DNA from: Macrolepiota albuminosa
Lineage: Eukaryota > Basidiomycota > Agaricomycetes > Agaricales > Agaricaceae
Length of the DNA: 64,000 nucleotides
Assembly: GCA_027475525.1 (NCBI GenBank)
Contig: JAMWFC010000130.1
Coordinates: 124,001-188,000, forward strand
Reading direction: 5' to 3'
Made by a program: the position numbers and the translations under genes. Position 1 is the stretch's first letter. Every line of letters begins with the position of its first letter. Positions 10,468 through 21,500 of this stretch are shown here, one piece after another. Under the pieces are notes generated by a model, which saw only the letters and a list, made by a program, of their open reading frames with translations, was not told where the DNA came from and did not search any database.

Positions 10468-13400
10468 ATGGACGGTACAATGTCATCTAGCCACCCTCGC
10501 ATTGACAACTCTAAGTTTTACAATCACTCTTGGTATTCAGACGTTGTTCCTAACACTCCTGACCTGTCCTCTCACTTTGACAGCACACCTGTGGCGGCAA
10601 GTTGATTAGGTTTTTTTCATGCATGCTCTGCTGACCTATTCAAGGCTCTTGCACGTGTGTTGTCTGATGAAGAAAAAAATATTTCTCTTGCTAGCCGTTC
10701 AGACGTATTCTCCATATTTCGAGATACTATAAATGATGTCCCTGTTTATTGTGTACCGAAAGATAAGGCACTCGAAGCCTTTTTCAAAGTCATTTTATCA
10801 TATCGTGTACTCGACATATACACCCTTGTGTGTGAGGATAAGATGCGCCCTCCACGAACCTCAGGGCCAATGACGGAGAATAGTCGATCAGTAGGTTCAT
10901 CCCTATTACCCATTTCATTGATTGAGTTTGTATTTTAGCCGGTAAACCCTTTAAACTCACTCCCAAACCTTATCGGGAAATTCCATAAAAACCTCGTACA
11001 ACATCTGAATAAAATACATGCCGAATCTAGAGGAGAACGACCGAGAGACCGCCCCACCCCGAAGTTTACAGGTCCACGCATGAAGCTGTATTCCGAACTC
11101 ACGTCTCGGGTCAGCAATAAGGGTGTTCAAAACACCATAATCAATCTTACAAGTGCGGCGCTACATCTGAGTTGTCTATTGAAGGTAATCTTAATTGATA
11201 TCAATTTGAATGTCCATTAAAGTTGCCTCAGGGCAACCTCTATTTACCGTCCGATATCAAGGCAATCGAAAATATCATCGTTGACGAGTATTGTCCTTCC
11301 CGTCCTTATTAGAATGTCTGCTCATTGTCTTCGATGTGTATAGCGAAAGCAGGTCTAGCGACCAAGATCAATTAAAATACCTTCATACCGCGCATGGCAG
11401 TGCCATCGATGGTGCCGGTTCATATGGTTGCTCGACTATTATGCACAACGCACTTTATTTGGCATTGCTCGTATCCCCGCTCATGTTACTTCTTCCTCGT
11501 GAGTATGGGGTACTAACCGGTAAAGACTCCCTGCTACAGGTAAATTGATCTACCTTTTATTTTGTTTGAGCGACTCTGATTGCTTCCAAAGCTTTGGAGG
11601 CATGTTGGAGGGCTCGAACGTCCGCGTATCATCGTCGAGGCGGATCGAGCATTATGGCGAGTGTTATTCTCGGCAGCTCAGGGTGGTGACCTGCTAACCG
11701 AGTTGTCATCTGCTTTGAGTACCCTGACCGATCAAATTAACGAAGCGGCACCTGCTTGGATCGAAATTGTATCCGTCCCTTCCCCTTCTAAGAAGCGTCT
11801 CTGCGATGCTTCGCTTGCTACTCCTGCATCGACCACTTCAACGAGCGACGAAACCCAACGAGACGATGACGCAAGCCAGTTGTTTGGACCCGCTCCGTTC
11901 CCTGTTGGATCGGATGCCTTACCAGGACCCTCTAATCGCTCGGCAAGCCCGTCGGGTCACGTAGATGTTCCTCATCCAACCGTCGGCGACAAGCCTGATG
12001 GTTATGAGCAGTCTTCACCTACGAGGCCCGATTTTTTTGACAACTTAGGGGACCTTATGGACGTCACACCTGATGATTCCCGTATTGACCCGTCTCCTAG
12101 TACAGATGCACTTGTCCGTGCATCGGAAGACACCACAGGTTCCGAAAACCTCAACCAGTTAACCGATGTACCTTCCTCTCCAAATAACGTCCGTGCGTCG
12201 GAGGACGCTATGGACGTATCGCCCGTTATTTCCAATCGTGACGTTGAGAATTCCCCTGAACCAGACCCTATGGACGTGACGCCCGACGTTTCGAACGTCG
12301 AGGATTCCCCTGCAGGTGACCGTGAGGTCAATCATACCAATTCTAATATGGCACCTGCTACTGGGGCACCTCTTCCCAATACAGAAGCACCGGATGGAGA
12401 GCAGATGACACCCGTAGTTACCGGTATTGGTTCATTAACTTTGGTCAACGCCTCCGAGACAACAGTTAACGACGACCTGCCTTCTCCCGAACCGGTGGTG
12501 ACTGTCGGCCCCGCTAAGACTTCTAAAAACAACCGGAGAAAATCGGCGCGTATTGCGGCTAAAAACAAGCGACGTAGTACGGCACCCTTGACGCCTAGGA
12601 AGAGGAAAAGAAACTTTACGAGTAAGGCGCACGTTGACTCAGATAGCGCGAGCGAGTCTCCCATGTTGGACTCGGATGGCGCTAGCGATTCCTCCAATGA
12701 CTCTGCTGAGGTAACGGCGGTTGCTTCACCCCTTGAAAATGTTGAGACAGATCGGGGTTATATTGACCTGACCCTTGAGTCTACGGTGAGTGACTGTCTA
12801 TGTATTGGTCAACTGGTTGTGATTCTGGGTTTAGGATGATGAGGATAGCCATATGGTCAAAAAACCGAATCGTCTCGATCTCTCAGAATCATGGATCCTC
12901 CGTGAAGGGGACGCCGTACAAATACCTTTGACTGGCAGCAATGGGGTATTTGAATACACGCCAAAATTTCACGTGCGTATATATTCTATTCCGTTATAGT
13001 AGCCTTCCGTTCACTGCTCTGTAGCTTGACAGGGACCTTCTTTGGTTTCGCAGAATGTATGCCGCATCTATTGCTCGTCGGGATCGACCCTCGTCCGTGA
13101 AGGTGATGACTCAAACCGAGTATCACTCTTCATCTCCGCTTGCTCTCTCGAAAATATTGGCATCGCAATCATGCATTCTTGTTATTGGGAACCAGCATAT
13201 TGACCCGGGCTTCAATGCGCGCTCCTTATCAGATGTATGTGTCCTGGACAATGTTATCCAGGTGCATGGTACGTTCTCCTTTGTTTTATTATTATTGTTG
13301 TTGTTGTTGTATTTAATTTAATTTAATTTGTTTTATTTTTTCCTGCAGATTTCACCATATCTGGTACCGAACGCTTGAAGCATGCAACCCCTCGAGATCT

Positions 13401-15124
13401 TCTAAGGACACTGGAATCTTCGTACCCAAGATCATTAAGTGCTTTGGATATCCCTGCTTCCCTAGAAACTTTTCCGTGCCTCCCGTTCTCAAGCGACTCA
13501 GCTGTCTGGGGAAAAGTTCAAGGTCACGGGTACTGTAAAGTGGAGGATTTTTATCCAATTTCGGATATGCGATGGAATCTAGCATCTACCAGCGGAACCC
13601 ACCATTACTGGCACATCGATGCCAATGGTTTTGCTACCTTTGTCTTCGTCGAGACTGGCACGAAGTTGTGGTTCGTGGCGTCGCCCAAATCTGGAAATTA
13701 CGATGACTTCGGAGACTGGGATCTTTACGTTAACGATTTTTACACCAGAAAGCCAAACGATGAAAAGTGGGACGTCGAGCTACTTGTTCTGCAGCCGGGT
13801 TCCATGCTGTTTGTCCACTGGTTATTTCTTTTCCTTATATTATTTACTGATAATATATTATTACAGCATTATGCGCCCGTGTCTACCTCACGCCGTAGTT
13901 ACTCCCATACCAACAATATGCCGCGGGGGTCATTTCTACAACACATCGACTCTCGCTGCCTCGATAATCGGCTTATATCACCATTACGTTGCTTCCACAT
14001 CAATATCCAACACCGACCACGCCTCCGCCTCATACACGGTGCTAATGCGCCTCCTCACCTATTTTGTCCTTGTTCTCGTCGACTCTGTGACCGAACACGG
14101 TACGTGTAGTCACCACCACATCTGTTTATACTGTTCACGTATGTGCAGATTACGACCATGGTCATGTTCCGGACACAAACTCATGGGACGGTGTGCTGAT
14201 CCTTCTTTGTCTATGCAACTATTTTGAGTTGCATGATGCACTTGTGTCTACGAACTATGCTTGGAGCGGCGACCTTCGATCCTTTGAGGTGTCCGTCAAA
14301 AACCGGGTCCGCGCGCGAAGGCTTATGTACTGGTTCTTCTCCAATCACGAACTTGAAAGCGAGTCCGATGGCAGTGTCATAACGGGTCTGCCTGCGCTTG
14401 AATACATATCGTCTCGATTCCTGGCTACACATGCTTGTGTACTTATGCACTACAAAAAGCTCGCGTGGCTGAATAATTTACGCGGGTCCGACGCAAACAC
14501 CCCACCGTCAACAACTTGTATCAACATTCAATCCGTCCTCCGCGATGGACCTGCCTGGAAGGCATACACCCTCGTCCGTCCGCGTCTTGGTGCTTCCGAT
14601 GTCGATCCTGCCGAATTGACGTTTGCATGGAGGGGAAGCAGATACATTGTTCGCAGAGTTCCTACAGTTGACTTTTGTGAGTGTTTTCTGCGTCTAAGTC
14701 CTGACATTTCTCATCCTTCCTCAGCTTATCCGTACATCGACGGTTATGTTTGGCGCGACTTCACGATTGCACGCCAACTCGGCGTCACGCTCACAAATGT
14801 CAATCCCCGACGCGACGAGGACGCCGACTTGTCTTGCTGGGTCGAATTTTCTGTTGATGACTTGAAATCTTACAATGCCTGCCCTGATGTCGGTTATATC
14901 AGCGACACCCCCCCCGAATCTCCTGTACTCGCTCCTACAAACACGCCCCCCCGTAGTACCAGCCCCCGTCCTCCCAGCCCCCGTAGTCCCAGCCAAAGTG
15001 ATACTTCGAGTAGCTCAAGCAGTGACGACGAATCATCGGACAGGCCCGGTGAGTTGCTCTGTACAGATATCAATATTGTACTCATTCGCGTAATCTAGCT
15101 GCTAAGCGAATCCGGCGGTCCTAG
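10468..15124 (+). CDS. JmjC-domain 2-oxoglutarate/Fe(II) oxygenase-like protein, about 13 exons
   Basis: I can thread exons through GT-AG introns at 10591-10644, 10891-10938, 11185-11222, 11288-11343, 11540-11591, 12786-12834, 12973-13032, 13269-13348, 13821-13866, 14100-14148, 14677-14724 and 15049-15098. The product is about 1340 residues. It has a unique N-terminal part and a long acidic Ser/Pro/Asp-rich region (11800-12780) containing a basic patch. The JmjC-like fold follows: the metal-binding HxD is in HYWHIDANG near 13607 and the distal His is in CLPHAVVTP near 13890, before GGHFYN. A helical C-terminal domain ends in a Ser/Pro-rich tail. JmjC enzymes hydroxylate or demethylate protein or nucleic-acid substrates, usually in the nucleus; the substrate here is unknown. 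All junctions keep frame except 12972 to 13033, which is off by one base. Confidence 0.75.
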
Positions 15125-15505
15125 CGATTTTTTAAATATATATTGTAGTTTATCTCGTGGCGCGGTTGTTTATTTTATTTTTTTCTTTTGTAAACTTAAT
15201 ATCGTGTAGACCATCAAATAAGATGGTATATCCAGTGTCTCCAGTGCTTCAAAAGATTAAGATTGTTAAGTTGTTTACCACGCAGTAGCCTATAAAAACA
15301 CTCGAGCCAGTGTTTGTATTTATCTCAAGCTATAGTACCCTGCTGCTGTAAGCTATCGCTCCAGCTATGGTTTACGTAAGCTGTTGCTACAGCAATATTT
15401 TATGTAAGCGGCTGCTCCAGCGACGATTTATGTAATCTGCCACTCCGTTATATTTTATGCAAGCTCCAGCGATGATTTATGTAATATGCCAGTCCGTTGA
15501 CGTGA
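15125..15505. repeat. 28-bp repeat array 1 (degenerate, reverse orientation) and AT-rich spacer
   Basis: From about 15340 to 15495 there are degenerate copies of the unit found in arrays 2 and 3, but on the opposite strand. Examples are GCTATCGCTCCAGC followed by ATGGTTTACGTAAGC, then GCTGTTGCTACAGC. The copies flank the 3' end of the Rep/helicase ORF. A perfect 6-bp stem hairpin (ACCATC, loop AAATAA, GATGGT) lies at 15210-15227. It is a possible Helitron 3'-terminal hairpin, although no CTRR terminus follows at the expected distance. Confidence 0.6.
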
Positions 15506-18500
15506 TCACTCCGTCCTGATGTATACAGCCAACGTGGCTGTTCTGGAATTGCACTTTGACATATCGATCGAGCTAGTAGATTCACTTTCCCTTATCATTT
15601 TATGTCCAGTTGTCAATCCGTCGTGATACCAAGATTCGTTGGATGCAGATACGTAGCGGCTTGAAAAATGAGAGTTGCCAAAATATATAACTCCTTTTAG
15701 TATGTACTTACTCACACTCGCAGAATCAACCGTCGTGATTTCAAGCCTCTTATCCACATTAACTGATACGCTTGATATATCGAAATAGACAATCGGAGGA
15801 GCCATCAAAAACTGAGAAACCTTGATTAGTCGTCTCGCACACGAATCACACCTTGTGCTTGTATAGCACCAAAAATCATCAACATGCTCACGAATGGATG
15901 GTCTTCCTGGCGTCAGTATGATCATTACTGATTTTGATTTAACTCTCCGACGGGCCGTGGCATGGTGAGCTGGACAGACCATAAACGAATCAAGCACATC
16001 TGACGCGTTGACAGATAGTTCGTTAATCAAAGAGTGTACAGACGTGTATTCACCAAATGGGAACTCTCTGTGATTCCTCTGAGACAGCTTGGTCCGAAGC
16101 CATTCCCTGGTCTCCTCGAGGGCCTCATGATCTCCCGGCGCGATACTATGGAAATCTTTCACTAGATGTTTGTTTAGACGCGGGCTCGATGTACTAAGCT
16201 TTCGAGACCATTCTAGAGGGTCTTCTCGCCATAAGTTGTATATAATAGACAATACGGAATCGTATGCGCAACTGTTCAGCTTCCATGAACAGGCAAAGGG
16301 GGGACAAGTACCTTGCAAAATAGACAGACTATCTGCGTGACTCAACCGTCGGCGTTTGCTTGGACCATGCTCAATATCTTCCTGTATCTTCCGTTTTCCT
16401 GTGCTACATGGATCCTTATATACCTTGGCCCCTCTGGCAGGAACGAAAGTGTTTTTGGGCAATGGTCTTTCTTGCAGTGGCCTTTCTCTTGATATTATAT
16501 GCCAATTTATGTCTATGTACCCTGAATCATCAAATTGATCGTTTTTACTCCATCTCAGGGACGGATGCAAATGAGGAGGAAAGTAGGTGTCGCTTTTGCA
16601 TCGTCTAAATGATGCTATCAAATCGGACCGTCTTGGAGCGTCATGGAAACCCTTTGGCAGCTTCCCTACATACCTCAGCCTTGTTATCTCATCCAGCAAC
16701 TCCAAATCCCGGAACTCCTGGCGTAGTGCGCCAGTTGCTTTTCCTTGAATGACGGTTCTGTCAAATCCGCGTATTATAATAGTTCCGGCTGCAGTAGCGC
16801 TTCGGGACAGTGCTGTATAGTAAGCCTGATGGGATTGACATTTGAACAAGTCAACAGGATTGAAAGGCCTAGTCTTCCCTTGGCTAGCGTAATCGGTTAT
16901 AGCATAGTTGACGAGTATTTCGACTTGTGATCGCGAAATTGTAATCTTTTGATCGTTAGGTAGACTGCATTCAGTCGAAACTGTGCTTCTAGTTATTGGT
17001 ACTACGTCTTCAGAAAGACCTTCTATCTGTACGTGGTGCGGTGGATTCTTCAGTTTTACAAACAGCGTGTCTATCATACGTTGACCAACAGAACCCGTAC
17101 ACGACTTCCATCCATATACGTAACCTTCTTGACCATTTGTGATACAGAGCTCTGTGGCAATGTTAGTCTTGATGATAATAGGTAAGCCGACGCATAGCGA
17201 CAGTTTGCCTGCAACTTGACCAGATGTGGATGAAGGAGGCTGCTCCCATAAAATATTCTGAATAGAGGAGTGTAGAGGAACTCTGTTTCTACCTGATGCT
17301 CCTCGACCTTTACCTTTGCATGTGCTCTCGTCACCCTTGTCAAGTACAGTATCTTCGCTAAAGAAATCTGTCAGCTCGAGCCCACTCTCCAGGGCAAATC
17401 TACTACTTCCAACCACATTGACAGCATCTTTATCTATGTTGTGTGCTGTTATGATAGACACATTACGGAAGTCATCATTGAGAAGCGAGGAGTCTGAAAG
17501 ATTGGAGACTCGCCGAGACTCCAGGAACTGGATATCGTCTTTGGTGCATGCTCGATACCTCATGTTAGCGAGGGCCGTTCTAAAGGATTTGTCGTCTGGA
17601 CTTTGCATTGTCTGTCTCATATTCTGTCTCAATATGACTACTGCAGTAACCTGGTGCCAAACTGCTTTACCCAATGCAGCCTTTTGTTCGTTCAGATCGA
17701 TAGATCGCATACCCACACTGCGACTGTACAGCGCTGCATTCTCACGGCCAGTTACTGGCGGCAGCTGGGCAAAATCGCCAGCAAACACCATGTTCATACC
17801 GCCAAAAGGGAGGTGCGACAGACCTGTAATCTGAGTAAGGCGCGCTGATATCTTGTACATATCCCTGCAAGACAACATGGATACTTCGTCGAAAAATACA
17901 TATTGCACCCCGATAAGGCGTGACTTTACTTGAGCCAGTTGTGCCGGAGAGTCACGTACCATATCATTAATTCCAAACAGATAATGGTAAGTCGATCCAC
18001 CTAACAGTGATGCTGCAGTGCCGGTAGGAGCAACCACTGCAAACCTATGAGATTCTCCACGGGCTGCAAAGTATTGGGACAGCGCTTTAAGCACCTGTGT
18101 TTTCCCGGTGCCCCCCATACCCCCCATATACATTCTCAACTGTTCGGGGTTAGAAGTGGCAGCGTGGTTAGCCACTATTCTAAATGCTCTGGTTTGTTCC
18201 TCATTGAGATTGAAACTGGTAGTAATTTCGGATATGGTGGGTTCCCATTTGATATTTAAATGTTTTTTCTCTAGGAAACTACGATCACATACTTCCACAA
18301 TGCCCGGCTTGTTTTGTTCATCTGATCTTCCAACGCGCTGTTCACGAACAGACAACATGTCTTTTTGCCTATCTTTTAATATGGACGCACGAGTTTCACT
18401 GACCTTATGTCTCCAGTAAGTACCGGGCATGTCTGACACCGAAGGTGAATGCTTCGTTGTATCAGGGGAGGTTTGGGCCATTACAGGCTTATCCCAATTC

Positions 18501-21500
18501 AGGTTCGTCATGGTGGAAGTCATAATAGCCATGTCTCTCCGACGTTTTAATTCGGTTTTGCCAATCTCATTACTACAGTCAAGGTCTATCCCGTAGTCCT
18601 CAGGTTGTCCGTTATCTTCGTCGTCCACATAATCCTTTTGTTCGATATCTCTGATATTGGAAACTGAATTGTCCATTCCCGGGAATGCCATACCGCCTCG
18701 CTTCAGTTGTGCATAGAAGTCGTCACGGGCATCCATACACTCATACTTAATATTCATATTAGCCATAAGACACAATTGCCTCTCGGTAAAATGGTGGCTG
18801 TCGAATGCTGCGCTCCATAAATCATACTTGTTTTTTAAATCAGCACCTGAACGCCAAGGCTTGAATAAGGTAAGCATTGTGACGCAGTATTCGTCTCTAT
18901 CCCCTTTATCACGCCTTGGAAGAGTAGGACCTATGAAATTGGGCACGCGCTTCTGCCCTGGCGGATACACAAGGGTAGCATGAGAGTCCGACAAGGGATG
19001 ATCGTCTGTAAAGTTGACGGTCAGTGTGTTGGCCGTTTTAGACTTGGAACTTTTGTTCCCTCTACGAGTTGATTTTACTCGTTCGCATCTAGAAGCCCAT
19101 TCGTACAATGTCATGTTGCGCAATTCTATGCCACGGTATATGTAGTCAAACACAGGAGATAGTCCCACTACTCGGCCTTTCTTTCTGATGATCGCTATTT
19201 TGTCAGACCCGTATGAACTGTCAGTTGGCTGATCTTCGGGCCAAGCACGTTTGACCTCGCGGACGAAGCTGGGCCAATGAAGATTGGTGAATTTATGGTC
19301 GGTGTAATGATCGGGGTTACCAAGAAGGTACATACATATCATCGGGGAACCCATTTCTGACTTTGCACTCATTACATTGGCCATTTTTGTCATGAGAGAC
19401 CTTGCTTTTTCTTGCTGTGGGAGAGGTCCGTTAACAATATCTTGGTATTTTGTGAGCACTGTGCCAACGGCCTCAAATGCTGTGTACGTTTTAAGCGATG
19501 ATTTAGTTATATATTTAGTGACATATAAAAGGACACCCCTGACCGCCGTTCCCGAACGAAGACTAGTTACATCAGTGTTGCATCTAAACAAATAACTCAA
19601 AGATGCGGTGAATGTATTCAGCCATGGTTCCGCTTTACGCATATTGAGCGCACCTGTTAGAGGGTCGACTTCAGTCTGTTGGAAGAGTTCTTTGGGAAAC
19701 CGAGCCTTACATCTGCCCCATTTGTTGTCTAGACATCCTTTATTCTCTTTGCCTAATTTTTTACTTCCGTCCTTCTTATATGATGTATGGCAGGTATGCA
19801 CATTTGACCTAAATACAATGTCATCTACAGTGTTACGGAATTGAGTCCACCAATTAGATGTCTCCTCACATCCGACACACTCCTGGGGCAGTGCCTGAGG
19901 GTCAGATTGACCAGCATCGGGTATACTGTCCGTAGAAGCATCACGGGCTGTTGGTACTGGGAGTCTGTTGATTGAAGTTTCTTGTTTACTCCGACACAAA
20001 TGATCGGGAGGAGGGGGCTGGGGCATCGTCCGTGTGGGATCAATATATTCTGGCATCTTCTTGGATTTTTCAATGTTATCTATTACTTGGTCCATCGTCC
20101 CTGTAAGGAAGTCGCCGGTGAAGGCAGATTCCAGATATTCTACTAGGGCCCTCTGAAAGTCAGATGAGGGGTCCATGATTTTCCGACGAGCTTCCTCAGG
20201 TGATAGACTTCCACGAAGCCAAAGAAGCATATGCAGATGCAAGGTAAGTCTACCTTGCTGCTCGACTGTCCCGTAGTATGCAGACGTGTGACCATACAAG
20301 CCTTCGTGCTCAGTATCAACACCCAATACGTGCTTTATGAAAGCAGACACCATAAAATGAAAAAATCTGGCCCCTGCAACAGGATTACGTGCAATAAGTC
20401 GATATGCAGTGTCAGAAGGTAATAATACATCAGGTTCAAACTTTATATTATCACCGGCATAGTACAAACATATAGGGTGTCTGATATCCACAGGCGACAA
20501 CGTTATAAACCAAGAAGGTGCGCCTTTGTCAATCACTAATGACCATATCTCGTTCCTCATATGCTTTTTTGTTATTGGAGATCCGTCGATCCGGCCCGAC
20601 ACAGCATCAACGTCTTCAATAACTTTGAAACATTTCTGTTCCTCCTGGTTCGTGGGCTTGATAATCTTGCCTTTGGCCATACGATCAGCCATACTTTTGA
20701 GTAATTCCACGTCGAGACTTGCTATGCGTTCAGCAATATGAGCAAAGTCGTTTCTTTCAATCGCCAGAAAGCCCCCTGTAGTTGCGGCTCTGATCTGCTC
20801 ATGACTGAATGCCGCAAAGGGAAAGCCAGTATCTCTCTGGAACCGCTTATCGTGATACATGAGCAGATTGCCTTTGTGAACCTTAACAGAGACACAGCCT
20901 TTTACACAGCCTGGACCCCCAAAGCCATACGGAAACAACCAGGGAAACATTTGGGGATAAACAGTTGCGTCCTTCATCCAATTAACCGGACGGGATGAAT
21001 GTCCAACCAGCAGTGCTTTGCCATTGGAGTGCCAGTGCTTCAAAGCAATGCCTTTAAGCTCATCTTTTGTTTTTGCTGATAGGCTCTCCCCCGTCAGTCC
21101 ATGCACGACAAAAGGACAATCACCGGCTGATACCCCATTGTCTCCATCAACCTTGTAAACAGCAGGGTCAACTGTTCTGTTTTCCTCCAGAGACTCTTTG
21201 TAAACGACCTTTACAGGTGGTGTATCTTCTGGATAGTCGTCAAGATTGCTATCGCATATTTCAATGTCCGTATAAGCAGAGTGATTAAGCTTGAGCCATT
21301 CCAATGCCTGCTTCACAGCGTTTCGGCGGACAAGCAAAGGCAATCGTTTGAGATCTTCCCCAGTAGGCTGACAAGGCCCTGTAAATAGAATAGCTAAAAC
21401 ATCATCCATGTCAGCCCTCGGAGGAGGCAGTACATGGTAAACCTTTTCAACGGGAGATTCAAAAGCGATCAAATGTGCGTTCATTTTGCTGAGACCCGAG

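Noticed and set aside
15125..15230. Helitron 3' terminus with CTRR
   Set aside because: A good hairpin exists at 15210-15227, but no CTRR end follows at the normal distance on the minus strand, so the end was left undefined.
17316..17834. Plus-strand frames inside the Rep/helicase gene
   Set aside because: They are antisense shadows of an intact 2563-codon frame.
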